From contig JABDGW010000017.1 in assembly GCA_013285855.1 (NCBI GenBank), positions 1 through 46,926 on the forward strand: a stretch of DNA of 46,926 nucleotides. The letters run 5' to 3'. Positions 28,576 through 36,859 of this stretch are shown in pieces (the stretch's first letter is position 1; each line of letters opens with the position of its first letter). The stretch comes from Bacteroidota bacterium. Its GTDB lineage: Bacteria > Bacteroidota > Bacteroidia > Chitinophagales > Chitinophagaceae. A model generated the notes under the pieces. It was not told the origin of the DNA. It was given only the letters and a program-made list of their open reading frames with translations, and did no database searches. A program made the position numbers and the translations under genes.

Positions 28576-28642
28576 CTGTAAATAAATTAAGATACAAGAA
28601 ACCTGGCGGTGTATTATCAGGCACAACCGACAGGGAAAAATT

Positions 28643-29083
28643 TTATAAAATCATAGATTCTTTCAACAGCTTGCCGTTGATATCAAAATATAAATTCTTT
28701 TTCTGAATGCCGGATTTTTGAACACTAAAACGATACTGCATGGGCTTGCCCAATTCCTGCACTTCATAAGCTGAATTTTTTTGCCAGTCAGCATATTTAC
28801 TTTTCTCAAATCCGTCTTTTACTTCATCAGGCAACTGGTCAAAATTTACTTTGCACTCGCTGCCTTCCCATTCGCCTTTAGATGAGAAATCTGCAGTTAT
28901 TGTTGAACCGTTTAATTCAAAAGTTGCTTCAAAATAATGCAGCTTATCTTTCCATTCAACTCTTGTTGCGTGCGGATAACGTGTTGTAAAAGCATCTGTA
29001 ACATCAGCAGGAATTTTTCTTATCTGCGCACTTGAAAAAAACACGGCAGAAAAAAATAAAAATAGCAGAAATGATTTTTTCAT
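28643..29083 (-). CDS. PepSY-like small secreted protein
   Basis: A 146-residue protein with a signal peptide (ending near SSAQ) and two repeated PepSY-like units: VTDAFTTRYPHATRVEWKDK with the YFEATFELNGSTITADFS strand set, then LPDEVKDGFEKSKYADWQKN. This matches the Bacteroidota PepSY-like (beta-lactamase-inhibitor-like) family of periplasmic proteins, whose function is poorly known; binding or inhibiting a protease is a common guess. It starts 6 bp after rsmI and may share its transcript. Confidence 0.8.
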   Translation of the reverse strand: MKKSFLLFLFFSAVFFSSAQIRKIPADVTDAFTTRYPHATRVEWKDKLHYFEATFELNGSTITADFSSKGEWEGSECKVNFDQLPDEVKDGFEKSKYADWQKNSAYEVQELGKPMQYRFSVQKSGIQKKNLYFDINGKLLKESMIL

Positions 29084-29089
29084 AATTAA

Positions 29090-29755
29090 TTAAAGCTTGC
29101 CTTCAACAACAATTACAATTTCACCTTTGGGGCTTTTGTTTGAGAAGTGGTTGCAAACTTCGTACAAACTTCCCTGAAAATTTTCTTCAAACATCTTTGT
29201 TAACTCTCTGCTAACACTGCATTTTCTTTCATTGCCGAAATAGTTAATAAAGTCATGTAAAGTTTTAACAAGACGCACAGGGCTTTCATAAAAAACCATT
29301 GTTCTTTGCTCATTTGCAAGTTGAGAGAGTAAAGTATGCCTGCCCTTTTTTAAGGGAAGAAATCCTTCAAATACAAACCTGTTTATAGGTAAGCCGCTGT
29401 TCACCAATGCCGGAACAAAGGCAGTTGCGCCGGGCAAACATTGAACTTTAATATTATTTTTTAAACATTCTCTTACTAATAAAAATGCAGGATCAGAAAT
29501 GCCCGGTGTGCCTGCATCTGTTATTAAGGCCATTGTTTTTCCTGCCAGCAACTGTTCAATAAGATGAGAAAGAATTTTATGCTCGTTATGTTGATGATAC
29601 GGCGATACAGGTTTTTGGATTTGATAATGCTGCAACAGTTTGGACGAAGTGCGGGTGTCTTCACACAAAATAACATCAACAGCATTTAATACATCAAGCG
29701 CACGCAGTGTAATATCTTTTAAATTTCCGAGCGGAGTTGGAACGAGATAGAGCAT
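29090..29755 (-). CDS. rsmI: 16S rRNA 2'-O-methyltransferase RsmI
   Basis: Methylates the 2'-OH of C1402 in 16S rRNA using S-adenosylmethionine. The 221-residue product begins MLYLVPTPLGNLKDITLRAL and shows the SAM-family motifs VILCEDTRTSSKLLQHY, ALITDAGTPGISDPAFLLV and VQCLPGATAFVPALVNSG, with FYESPVRL further on. An in-frame ATG at 29803 would add 16 residues (NFQISISSNFQIN) that only reflect octamer repeats, so ATG 29755 is chosen. Length is slightly under the usual 230-290, lacking a C-terminal extension. Confidence 0.94.
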   Translation of the reverse strand: MLYLVPTPLGNLKDITLRALDVLNAVDVILCEDTRTSSKLLQHYQIQKPVSPYHQHNEHKILSHLIEQLLAGKTMALITDAGTPGISDPAFLLVRECLKNNIKVQCLPGATAFVPALVNSGLPINRFVFEGFLPLKKGRHTLLSQLANEQRTMVFYESPVRLVKTLHDFINYFGNERKCSVSRELTKMFEENFQGSLYEVCNHFSNKSPKGEIVIVVEGKL

Positions 29756-29757
29756 GT

Positions 29758-29837
29758 TAATTTGAAAATTTGAAGATATGCTAATTTGAAAATTTGGCTT
29801 CAATTCTCAAATTTTCAAATTCTCAAATTGCCAGATT
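29758..29837. repeat. Inverted octamer-repeat element between purS and rsmI
   Basis: Ten contiguous 8-bp units in exact phase. The first five are mainly of the type TAATTTGA/AAATTTGA; from 29798 they turn into the reverse complement type CTCAAATT/TTCAAATT. It fills the whole gap from the rsmI start to 2 bp before the purS stop and could form a long AU hairpin in the mRNA. Confidence 0.9.
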
Positions 29838-29839
29838 AT

Positions 29840-30088
29840 TTAATTTACCATTTCAATTTCATAAAATTCCATAACAGGATTGGCGAGCAATTTTTTTGAA
29901 GCATCATCTGCAAGTTGTTTAGCTTCTTCTTCTGAACCAGCATCTATTTGTAAAGTAATATGCTTGCCGATGCGCACATCATTCACACCATTAAACCCTA
30001 AATTTTTTAACCCTGCCTGCACAGCTTTTCCCTGCGGATCGAGCAAGTCTTTTAACAGCATAACTTTTATCTGAACATTATACGTCAT
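29840..30088 (-). CDS. purS: Phosphoribosylformylglycinamidine synthase subunit PurS
   Basis: An 82-residue protein, the normal PurS size. PurS bridges PurL and PurQ in the fourth step of purine synthesis. Family motifs: IKVMLLKDLLDPQGKAV, LKNLGFNGVNDVRIGKHI and KLLANPVMEFYEIE. ATG 30088 overlaps the pssA stop by 4 bp (ATGA), and an upstream start at 30154 would add a non-conserved hydrophobic stretch that merely reads through the end of pssA in another frame, so 30088 is preferred. No purL or purQ is nearby. Confidence 0.93.
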   Translation of the reverse strand: MTYNVQIKVMLLKDLLDPQGKAVQAGLKNLGFNGVNDVRIGKHITLQIDAGSEEEAKQLADDASKKLLANPVMEFYEIEMVN

Positions 30089-30879
30089 GTTGATTGTTTG
30101 TTGAGCAAAGATAAAATAACATATACCAAAAAACTTAAAGGCACTGCAAGCCATTGAATAAAGAATGATGAAACAATAGCAACAATAGCAATAATTATAA
30201 ATGGCAATATTTTTTTTGCATTGATGTTTGAAAATTTTAATGCCAGCATTGGTTTATTTGAGATCATAAGCCATGAAAGGAGAAGAATAAATGCATACCA
30301 AAACCATGGATTTATCAGAACCTCAGTAACAATTGTATAATTATTCGTCCAGTAAATTAATGGAAACGAAGCAATCAATAAACCGTTTGCCGGAATTGGA
30401 ACACCTTTAAAATATGTTGTGTTTTCAGTATCAATATTAAATCTTGCAAGCCTGTATGCACCTGCACAAGCAATTAAAAATGCAGGCATTAAAAAGATCA
30501 TATTTACATCTAAGCCATTATCCTGCTGTGCAAATGATAAACGCAAAAACTGGTATATTATTAATGATGGCGCCACTCCAAAACTAACCACATCAGCCAG
30601 TGAATCTAACTGCGCGCCAATTGCAGATGTTGCTTTCATCCATCTTGCAACAAAGCCATCAAAAAAATCTATTACTGCTGCAAGACCTATAAATAAAGAT
30701 GCCATGAACATTTGTTCAGGAATGCTAACATACTGTGTTCCTAAGTCTGTAACATCAGGAATTAATGTTAAGTCTGCAGAATTATATAAAGGCACTAATC
30801 CAGGCTGAAGGATATATACAATTGCAATACAACCAAAGAAGAGATTAAGCAGCGTAAATAAGTTTGGAATTTGTTTCAT
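30085..30879 (-). CDS. pssA: CDP-diacylglycerol-serine O-phosphatidyltransferase
   Basis: Makes phosphatidylserine, the precursor of phosphatidylethanolamine, at the inner membrane. The CDP-alcohol phosphotransferase motif DG-x2-AR-x8-G-x3-D-x3-D is present as DFFDGFVARWMKATS followed by GAQLDSLADVVSFG (about residues 68-97). About eight hydrophobic segments follow the family pattern, and 264 residues is within range for the membrane-type (class II) enzyme. Its 3' end overlaps purS, and a palindromic element lies directly before its start codon. Confidence 0.94.
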   Translation of the reverse strand: MKQIPNLFTLLNLFFGCIAIVYILQPGLVPLYNSADLTLIPDVTDLGTQYVSIPEQMFMASLFIGLAAVIDFFDGFVARWMKATSAIGAQLDSLADVVSFGVAPSLIIYQFLRLSFAQQDNGLDVNMIFLMPAFLIACAGAYRLARFNIDTENTTYFKGVPIPANGLLIASFPLIYWTNNYTIVTEVLINPWFWYAFILLLSWLMISNKPMLALKFSNINAKKILPFIIIAIVAIVSSFFIQWLAVPLSFLVYVILSLLNKQST

Positions 30880-30987
30880 AAGCCCCCATCCCCTAAAGGG
30901 GAGTAATTAAATTTTAAAATTTTATAAAAATCTATGAATTATTTTGAAGGTCGAAGTCCTCCCTTTAGGGAGGATTTAGGTGGGCTT
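30880..30987. repeat. Palindromic element between pepP and pssA
   Basis: Left arm 30880-30903 contains the palindrome CCCCTAAAGGGG; right arm 30958-30987 contains CCTCCCTTTAGGGAGG. Outer ends AAGCCC and GGGCTT are complementary, enclosing an AT-rich centre. The right arm supplies the last three sense codons and stop of pepP (Lys-Pro-Thr-stop). The layout resembles a dispersed MITE- or REP-like element. Confidence 0.85.
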
Positions 30988-32271
30988 CATCAACCTCTCA
31001 ATCTCGTCCACTTCTATCGGAATATTTTTCATTAAATCAATATTACCATCTTTTGTAAGCCAAACATTATTTTCAATGCGAATACCCATTTGCTCCTGTT
31101 CAATATAAATTCCCGGCTCAACGGTAAGCACCATGCCTTCTTTTAATGGCTCAGTAAAAGTTCCAAGGTCATGTACATCTAACCCTAAATGATGCGAAAT
31201 GCCATGATATAAATATTTCCTGTAGGCGCGGTTTTCTTTGTCTTCATTCTTTACATCTTCTTTTGTAAGCAGCCCAATCTTCATAAATACTTTTGTGGCC
31301 TCATCTCCCACTTTTTCATGATAATCCGCAAGAATTGTCCCAGGCTTCAATAAACTTTTTGCATAATTGTGCAAATGCAAACATGCATTATATACTTCTT
31401 TTTGACGCTTTGTAAATTTGCCATTTACCGGAACTGTACGTGTAAGATCGGCAGCATAACCACCATAGTTCGCCCCAAAATCCATTAATATTAATTCACC
31501 ATCTTTTGCTTCTTCATTATTAAAAATATAATGCAGTGTTCTTGCACGGTCACCGCTTGCAAGAATACTTCCATAAGCTTCTCCCCTGGCACGATTGCGT
31601 AAGAATTCATGAAATATTTCTGCTTCAATTTCATATTCCATTACGCCAGGTTTTATAAACTGCAGCAAACGGCGAAATGTTTTATCTGTTATATCAATTG
31701 CTTTTTGAATTACTTCAGCTTCATACTTTGTTTTAATGGAACGCAGCTTAAATAAAATCTTAGCAGCACGTTCATAATTATGCAAAGGATAACGCTCTTT
31801 TATCTCTTGCACAAAACGGTAATCACGTGTTGCATAATACGAAGTTGATTTACGGTCATGCTCGTTTGTGTTTAAATAAATTGTATCTGCAGCATGAATC
31901 CATTTCTGCAGCAATGCATCCAAACTATCCAGCCAAACAATGGTTTGTATGCCTGTTGATTCTTTTGCTTCATCAGCACGTAATCTTCTTCCATCCCATT
32001 TTTCTTTTAATTCAACCGGTTTTACCAACACTAAAACTTCACGATATTTTTTATCAGGATTATCGGGAAACAAAACCACCATTGTATCTTCCTGCTCAAT
32101 ACCGCAAAGCCAATACAGGCTTGTGTTTTGCTGAAACTTGTATAATGCATCACCGTTACTTGGCACCTCATCATTACTGTTAAAAATGGCAATGCTGTTT
32201 GGTTTCATTTCTTTAATAAAACGCTTTCTGTTCTCAATAAAAATTTTTGGATTCAATGGAAAATTCTTCAT
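30976..32271 (-). CDS. pepP: Xaa-Pro aminopeptidase (M24B)
   Basis: Removes N-terminal residues preceding proline, using two metal ions. The 431-residue length and two-domain layout (N-terminal creatinase-like, C-terminal pita-bread) are standard. Metal ligands are visible: first Asp in LILMDFGANYGG, second Asp in AADLTRTVP, His in YHGISHHLGLDVHD, Glu in LTVEPGIYIE and Glu in IRIENNVWLT. The C-terminal Lys-Pro-Thr is encoded by an inserted palindromic element, a mild change of the end. An octamer-repeat element sits directly upstream, between it and metG. Confidence 0.95.
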   Translation of the reverse strand: MKNFPLNPKIFIENRKRFIKEMKPNSIAIFNSNDEVPSNGDALYKFQQNTSLYWLCGIEQEDTMVVLFPDNPDKKYREVLVLVKPVELKEKWDGRRLRADEAKESTGIQTIVWLDSLDALLQKWIHAADTIYLNTNEHDRKSTSYYATRDYRFVQEIKERYPLHNYERAAKILFKLRSIKTKYEAEVIQKAIDITDKTFRRLLQFIKPGVMEYEIEAEIFHEFLRNRARGEAYGSILASGDRARTLHYIFNNEEAKDGELILMDFGANYGGYAADLTRTVPVNGKFTKRQKEVYNACLHLHNYAKSLLKPGTILADYHEKVGDEATKVFMKIGLLTKEDVKNEDKENRAYRKYLYHGISHHLGLDVHDLGTFTEPLKEGMVLTVEPGIYIEQEQMGIRIENNVWLTKDGNIDLMKNIPIEVDEIERLMKPT

Positions 32272-32283
32272 GATATAGTTTTT

Positions 32284-32376
32284 AGTCCAAAAGTCCGCAT
32301 GACCGGAAGTCCGGAAGAATATTTATGCTGTTATTTTATGTCTTTACAGACTTGCTGACTTTCGGTCTTTCGCACT
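32284..32376. repeat. Inverted octamer-repeat element between metG and pepP
   Basis: Four phased 8-bp units of the type AGTCCGGA (32284-32315), a 29-bp AT-rich centre, then four phased units of the complementary type TGCTGACT/TTCGGTCT (32345-32376). It fills the metG-pepP gap almost completely and has the same arm-centre-arm design as the rsmI element, with an unrelated unit sequence. Confidence 0.88.
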
Positions 32377-32380
32377 TCAA

Positions 32381-34531
32381 TTAGCTCACCACACTTCCTG
32401 CATCTGTTTCATCATCCGGATTTACAAAATGCAGTTTGCCGCTTTTATCTTCTGCCATTAATATCATTCCATTACTTTCAATACCACGCATTTTGCGCGG
32501 TGCAAGATTGGCAACAACTACCACCTGCTTTCCAACAATTTCTTCTGCTTTAAAATGCAATGCAATGCCTGAAACAATTGTACGTTTTTCAAAACCTAAA
32601 TCAATTTCAAGCTTCAACAATTTATCTGCCTTTGCTACCTTATCTGCCGACACAATTTTACCAACGCGCAGATCAAGCTTTGCAAAATCATCGTAAACAA
32701 TTTCAGATTTTATATGATTTATTTCATGCGGTTGCTGATTACTGGTTTCAGATTTTTGGTTAACTGCATCTGGTAACTGAGAACTTGTGTCAGTTCTTAC
32801 TAATCCATTTTTTAATTTTTCAACCTGCATTTCTATTTCTTTATCTTCTATTTTTCTGAATAAAATTTCAGGTGCACGCAAACTATAACCAACGCTCAGC
32901 AATTTTATTGAACCTGCATTTTCCCAGTCCAAAATTTTATCAACCACCTTCATCATGTGCAACAATTTCTGTGCAGTAAAAGGAAGAAACGGATTGATAA
33001 GAATTGCAAGATTTGCTGTTAACTGTAAACATAAATGAAGGCAATTGTCAATAAGTTGCTGTGAGCTGTGAGCTTCGAGCTTTGAGCCATTTTCTTCGCT
33101 CGCAGCTAATCGCTCAAGGCTCGCCGCTTTCTTCCACGGTTCTTTTTCTTGCATGTATTTATTGCCTTTGCGCGAAAGATCAATCACTTCAAATAATGCT
33201 TCGCGAAACTTAAATTCTTCAATTGCATTTTCAACTTTTGATTTTGAATTTTTAATTTCTTCAATCAACGTTCTATCCAAATCATCCATCAAATCTTCAT
33301 GCAGTTTAGGAACTTTTCCTCCGCATAATTTGTGCATCAACACAAATGTGCGGTTCACAAAATTTCCAAATATGCTCGCTAGCTCACTGTTATTTTTATC
33401 CTGGAAATCTTTCCATGTAAAATCATTGTCTTTTGCTTCAGGTGCATTGCTGCACAACACATAGCGCAATACATCTTCACAACCCGGAAAATCTTTTAAA
33501 TATTCATCAACCCAAACAGCCCAGTTGCGTGAAGTGGAGACTTTATCGCCTTCTATATTTAAAAATTCATTGGCAGGCACATTATCCGGCAACACAAAAT
33601 CACCATGCGCTTTTAACATGGCAGGAAAAATTATGCAATGAAAAACGATATTATCTTTTCCGATAAAATGTATCAGTCTTGAATCTTCACTTTGCCAGTA
33701 ATCTTTCCAGTTATCCGTTAATTCTTTTGTTGCACTGATGTAACCAATCGGCGCATCAAACCAAACATATAAAACTTTTCCTTCAGCATCGGGTAATGGC
33801 ACTTTAATGCCCCAATTACTATCACGAGTCATTGCTCTTGATTGCAAACCGTTATCCAACCAGCTCTTACATTGTCCATATACATTATTCTTCCATTCTT
33901 TATGTTCTTCTAAAATCCATTGCTTTAAAAAAGATTCATAATTCTGTAAAGGGAAATACCAATGCTTTGTTTTCTTTTTTATTGGTGTTGCATCGCTTAA
34001 TGCGCTGCGCGGATTGATGAGCAATTCCGGACTTAAAGATGATCCGCAACGTTCGCATTGATCGCCATAAGCATTCGGGTTTCCGCAAACCGGGCAAGTG
34101 CCAATAATATACCTGTCTGCTAAAAAAGTTTTTGCCTTCTCATCATAATACTGCTCTGTTTCTTTTTCTTCAAATAAACCTTTATCGTATAAATTGATAA
34201 AAAAATCACTCGCCGTTTTATGATGAATCTGGTTTGATGTTCTTGAATAAATATCAAATGAAACTCCCATCTGTGCCAGGCTGTCTTTAATTATTGCGTG
34301 GTATTTATCTACAATCTCTTTGGGTGTTACACCTTCCTTCATTGCGCGGATAGTAATAGGCACACCGTGCTCATCACTTCCGCTTACAAATTTCACGTCA
34401 CGTTTTTGTGCACGCAGGTAGCGTACATAAATATCTGCAGGCAAATAAACGCCAGCCAGGTGCCCGATATGAATCGGTCCATTTGCATAAGGCAGCGCCG
34501 CAGTTATTAAATATCTCTTAAAATCTTTCAT
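32381..34531 (-). CDS. metG: Methionyl-tRNA synthetase
   Basis: Charges tRNA-Met. The product is 716 residues. The HIGH-type motif is [14 protein letters not shown] near the start; a zinc knuckle has [18 protein letters not shown]; the KMSKS equivalent is DKVSTSRNW. The C-terminal 110 residues are a tRNA-binding (EMAP II/Trbp111-like) domain starting [20 protein letters not shown] 34531 is used; the in-frame TTG at 34543 adds nothing conserved. Two polar inserts are encoded by heptamer repeats: one in the anticodon-binding region (33058-33127) and one in the linker before the C-terminal domain (32735-32797). Confidence 0.96.
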   Translation of the reverse strand: MKDFKRYLITAALPYANGPIHIGHLAGVYLPADIYVRYLRAQKRDVKFVSGSDEHGVPITIRAMKEGVTPKEIVDKYHAIIKDSLAQMGVSFDIYSRTSNQIHHKTASDFFINLYDKGLFEEKETEQYYDEKAKTFLADRYIIGTCPVCGNPNAYGDQCERCGSSLSPELLINPRSALSDATPIKKKTKHWYFPLQNYESFLKQWILEEHKEWKNNVYGQCKSWLDNGLQSRAMTRDSNWGIKVPLPDAEGKVLYVWFDAPIGYISATKELTDNWKDYWQSEDSRLIHFIGKDNIVFHCIIFPAMLKAHGDFVLPDNVPANEFLNIEGDKVSTSRNWAVWVDEYLKDFPGCEDVLRYVLCSNAPEAKDNDFTWKDFQDKNNSELASIFGNFVNRTFVLMHKLCGGKVPKLHEDLMDDLDRTLIEEIKNSKSKVENAIEEFKFREALFEVIDLSRKGNKYMQEKEPWKKAASLERLAASEENGSKLEAHSSQQLIDNCLHLCLQLTANLAILINPFLPFTAQKLLHMMKVVDKILDWENAGSIKLLSVGYSLRAPEILFRKIEDKEIEMQVEKLKNGLVRTDTSSQLPDAVNQKSETSNQQPHEINHIKSEIVYDDFAKLDLRVGKIVSADKVAKADKLLKLEIDLGFEKRTIVSGIALHFKAEEIVGKQVVVVANLAPRKMRGIESNGMILMAEDKSGKLHFVNPDDETDAGSVVS
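32735..32797. repeat. Degenerate heptamer array in metG (linker)
   Basis: Nine consecutive 7-bp units around CTGRTTW (CTGATTA, CTGGTTT, CAGATTT, TTGGTTA, then more degenerate). It encodes the Ser/Gln/Asn-rich linker before the C-terminal tRNA-binding domain. Confidence 0.7.
33058..33127. repeat. Inverted heptamer array in metG (anticodon-binding region)
   Basis: Left arm 33058-33085: GCTGTGA twice, GCTTCGA, GCTTTGA. Right arm 33100-33127: TCGCAGC, TAATCGC, TCAAGGC, TCGCCGC, i.e. mostly the complementary type TCNNRGC. The centre is 14 bp. The reading frame remains open and yields a Ser/Leu/Glu/Ala-rich insert. Confidence 0.8.
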
Positions 34532-34540
34532 GAAAGCTTG

Positions 34541-34548
34541 CAAAAATA
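34541..34548 (-). promoter_or_regulatory. Possible -7 promoter box of metG
   Basis: TATTTTTG on the minus strand, 9 bp before the metG ATG, matches TAnnTTTG at all positions. No TTG is seen at the -33 distance. Confidence 0.3.
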
Positions 34549-34701
34549 AGAGAACACTTGCTAAACCCTTCAGAAATTGAAGCAGATTGCATCATCTGCC
34601 TGAAAAGAAAATTAAACTCTGCTTAAAACGTATGAAAGCTATTTGTAATGGCTTGCTATTTGTTTTAAAAACTGTATTGTTAATCATTAAAAATCTTTTT
34701 T

Positions 34702-35178
34702 ATGAACACAAACAATCCATCCGATAAAAACAGGACCCAAACCCTGGAACAGGATGTTAACGAAAGCACCGATGAAAGCAGAAATTTAAATGACCCGAAA
34801 AACACTGACAGAAACAGGATGCAAAATTCATCCGAAAGCAGCGCCTCTGATAACAGCGGCAATTACAGAAGCAATAAAGGCACAGGCATGAGCAGCGAAA
34901 GTGGTTCATCACAAAGTGAACAATCATGGCAGGGAACTGCCGGAAGCCAGGGTTCACAATCATCAAAAGGCTCAGGAAATATGAGTAATCAAGGCTTAGG
35001 CAGTGGCCAATCTGGTTTAGGGTCAGGTGTTTCCAACAGTAATTATTCAGGAGGAAGCACAGGTTCAGGAAACCAGGGAAATGCTTCTATGGGCAGTTCA
35101 GGGAAAAATGTGAATGAGGAAGATAATTCAAAGAACAGCGAAAAGAAAGACTGGAATAAAAACAACGCAAAGAAATAA
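34702..35178 (+). CDS. Intrinsically disordered Ser/Asn/Gly-rich hydrophilic protein
   Basis: A 158-residue protein made almost only of Ser, Gly, Asn, Gln, Lys, Glu and Asp, with no Cys, no hydrophobic segment and no signal peptide. The first 50 residues and the last 25 are charged; the middle (60-130) is Ser/Gly/Gln repeats such as GSGQSGLGSGVS. I do not recognise a family. The composition resembles hydrophilins or stress-protective disordered proteins, which is inference only. It has its own terminator at 35210-35240, and a long AT-rich leader precedes it. Confidence 0.7.
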   Translation: MNTNNPSDKNRTQTLEQDVNESTDESRNLNDPKNTDRNRMQNSSESSASDNSGNYRSNKGTGMSSESGSSQSEQSWQGTAGSQGSQSSKGSGNMSNQGLGSGQSGLGSGVSNSNYSGGSTGSGNQGNASMGSSGKNVNEEDNSKNSEKKDWNKNNAKK

Positions 35179-35209
35179 AAAAACATATTGTTCCTCAATG
35201 TTCCCTTAC

Positions 35210-35240
35210 AAGCCTTTGCTGAAAAGCAAGGGCTTTTTTT
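35210..35240 (+). terminator. Intrinsic terminator after the disordered-protein gene
   Basis: An 11-bp stem (35210-35220 with 35225-35235, one G-U pair) closed by a GAAA tetraloop and followed by five further Ts. It shows that the CvpA-CAP gene cannot start at the upstream in-frame codon 35188. Confidence 0.88.
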
Positions 35241-35274
35241 GAGTAGCATAATTTTTGCTTTTAAAAGCCCTCAA

Positions 35275-36234
35275 ATGAATTGGATTGATATATTATTGGT
35301 TACAATTATCCTGCTTGCAATATGGAGCGGCTGGCATAGCGGATTTTTACTTGCAAGCCTTGAATTACTTGGCTGGTTTGGAAGCGTATGTTTAGGCTTG
35401 GCATTTTACCCGTATGCTGCCAAATTCTTTGAAAGATATATTCCTGCGCTTGGCATATGGATAATACCACTTGCGTTTATTATTGTTATCATCATTGCAA
35501 GATTAATTTTATCATTTATAATTAATGCCATACTAAGTGTAACCACCGGCCGCATGCACCACAGCCCGTTAAACCATGCAGCCGGTATGATACCGGGATT
35601 TATAAACGGGTTAATATTTGCTATAATAATTGCTGCTTTATTGTTTGCATTTCCTCTGTCAGATAAAATTTCAAATACTGCGCGTAACAGTGTTGTAGCC
35701 AATAAACTTGCCATGCAGGTAGAATGGCTTGATGAGAAGATATCGCCTGTATTTGATAAGGCTGTAGATCAAAGTATAAATAAACTAACGGTAGAACCGG
35801 AAAGCGATGAAATTGTAACCCTGCCTTTTAAAACTGATCATTTTACAGAAAGACCGGATCTTGAAGGAAAAATGCTTGTATTAGTAAACAAAGAAAGAAG
35901 TAAAGCAGGTTTGCAACCTTTAGCTGCAGATACTGCTTTGCAAAAAGTTGCACTGGCGCATTCTGCAGATATGTTTGAACGTGGTTATTTTGCTCATCTT
36001 ACTCCTGAAGGCAAAGACCCTTTTGACCGTATGCGTGATGCGCATGTTCGTTTTTATCTTGCCGGAGAAAATCTTGCACTTGCACAAACACTTTCTATAG
36101 CGCACCAGGGTTTAATGAATTCAAAGGGCCACCGTGAAAATATTTTAAGACCAGGTTTTGGGAGGTTAGGCATCGGCATTCTTGATGGTGGTGTTTATGG
36201 AATAATGATATCACAGGAATTTAGAAATCCATAA
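35275..36234 (+). CDS. CvpA-like membrane domain fused to a CAP/SCP domain
   Basis: A 319-residue two-domain protein. Residues 1-125 have four membrane helices with the CvpA pattern (NWIDILLVTIILLAIWSGWHSG, split here for brevity at its conserved G-W-x-S-G, and a last helix GMIPGFINGLIFAIIIAALL). Residues 200-319 are a CAP/SCP domain: LVLVNKERSKAGLQPL, ALAHSADMFERGYFAHLTPEG, AGENLALA and GHRENILRPGFGRLGIGI. The His and Glu positions of the CAP cavity are kept. ATG 35275 follows the terminator and begins the first helix. CAP domains bind lipids or envelope ligands, so the protein should display this domain in the periplasm. Confidence 0.88.
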   Translation: MNWIDILLVTIILLAIWSGWHSGFLLASLELLGWFGSVCLGLAFYPYAAKFFERYIPALGIWIIPLAFIIVIIIARLILSFIINAILSVTTGRMHHSPLNHAAGMIPGFINGLIFAIIIAALLFAFPLSDKISNTARNSVVANKLAMQVEWLDEKISPVFDKAVDQSINKLTVEPESDEIVTLPFKTDHFTERPDLEGKMLVLVNKERSKAGLQPLAADTALQKVALAHSADMFERGYFAHLTPEGKDPFDRMRDAHVRFYLAGENLALAQTLSIAHQGLMNSKGHRENILRPGFGRLGIGILDGGVYGIMISQEFRNP

Positions 36235-36283
36235 AAAAAAATTCGCAAAAAATAAATTAGAATTGTATTGATAACTTTATTTA

Positions 36284-36859
36284 ATGCATGAAATTTTTTT
36301 TGCTCATCCAACTGCTGTAATTGATGAAGGTGTAATAATTGGCGAAGGCACAAGCATCTGGCATTTTTCGCATTTAATGAAGGGCTGCAATATTGGTAAC
36401 AATTGTGTTATTGGCCAGAATGTTTTTATTGCCTCTGCAATTGTGTTGGGCAACAATGTAAAAGTGCAGAACAATGTGTCTTTGTATGAAGGAGTTGTAT
36501 GTGAAGATGATGTGTTTTTAGGTCCATCGTGTGTTTTTACAAATGTTATAAACCCCCGAAGTGCTGTTTCAAGAAAAAAAGAATTTAAAAAAACGCTTAT
36601 AAAAAAAGGGGCAACCATCGGCGCCAATGCAACTATACTTTGCGGCATTACTATTTATGAATACGCTTTTATTGGAGCCGGCTCAGTCGTTACAAAAAAT
36701 GTAGCCGCATATGCATTGGTTACAGGTAACCCGGCAAAGCAAACCGGCTGGATGAGTGAACATGGGAATAAGCTTCATTTTAATGAAAAGGGTATTGCTG
36801 TTTGCTCATCAACAGGCCAAACTTATTATTTAAAAAATAATCAGGTTTCAAAAATGTAA
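36284..36859 (+). CDS. Hexapeptide-repeat sugar N-acetyltransferase (WbpD/WlbB-like)
   Basis: A 191-residue left-handed beta-helix acyltransferase. Hexapeptide repeats run from about residue 10 to 160 (AVIDEGVIIGEGTSIWHFSH, NNCVIGQNVFIAS, KGATIGANATILCGITI, FIGAGSVVTKNV, ALVTGNPAKQTGW). The His in IWHFSH and the NPR loop with SRKKEF match the WbpD/WlbB group, which acetylates the 3-amino group of UDP-GlcNAc3NA in LPS or O-antigen sugar synthesis. A WlbA-like dehydrogenase of the same pathway lies 2.1 kb downstream, on the same strand. The 3-aminotransferase is not in the window. Confidence 0.85.
   Translation: MHEIFFAHPTAVIDEGVIIGEGTSIWHFSHLMKGCNIGNNCVIGQNVFIASAIVLGNNVKVQNNVSLYEGVVCEDDVFLGPSCVFTNVINPRSAVSRKKEFKKTLIKKGATIGANATILCGITIYEYAFIGAGSVVTKNVAAYALVTGNPAKQTGWMSEHGNKLHFNEKGIAVCSSTGQTYYLKNNQVSKM

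Noticed and set aside
29758-33127. CRISPR array
   Set aside because: The repeat units are 7-8 bp, adjacent or phased, without 25-40 bp repeats, unique spacers or cas genes.
35188-35274. N-terminal extension of the CvpA-CAP protein
   Set aside because: These codons run through the terminator hairpin of the previous gene; ATG 35275 starts exactly at the first membrane helix.
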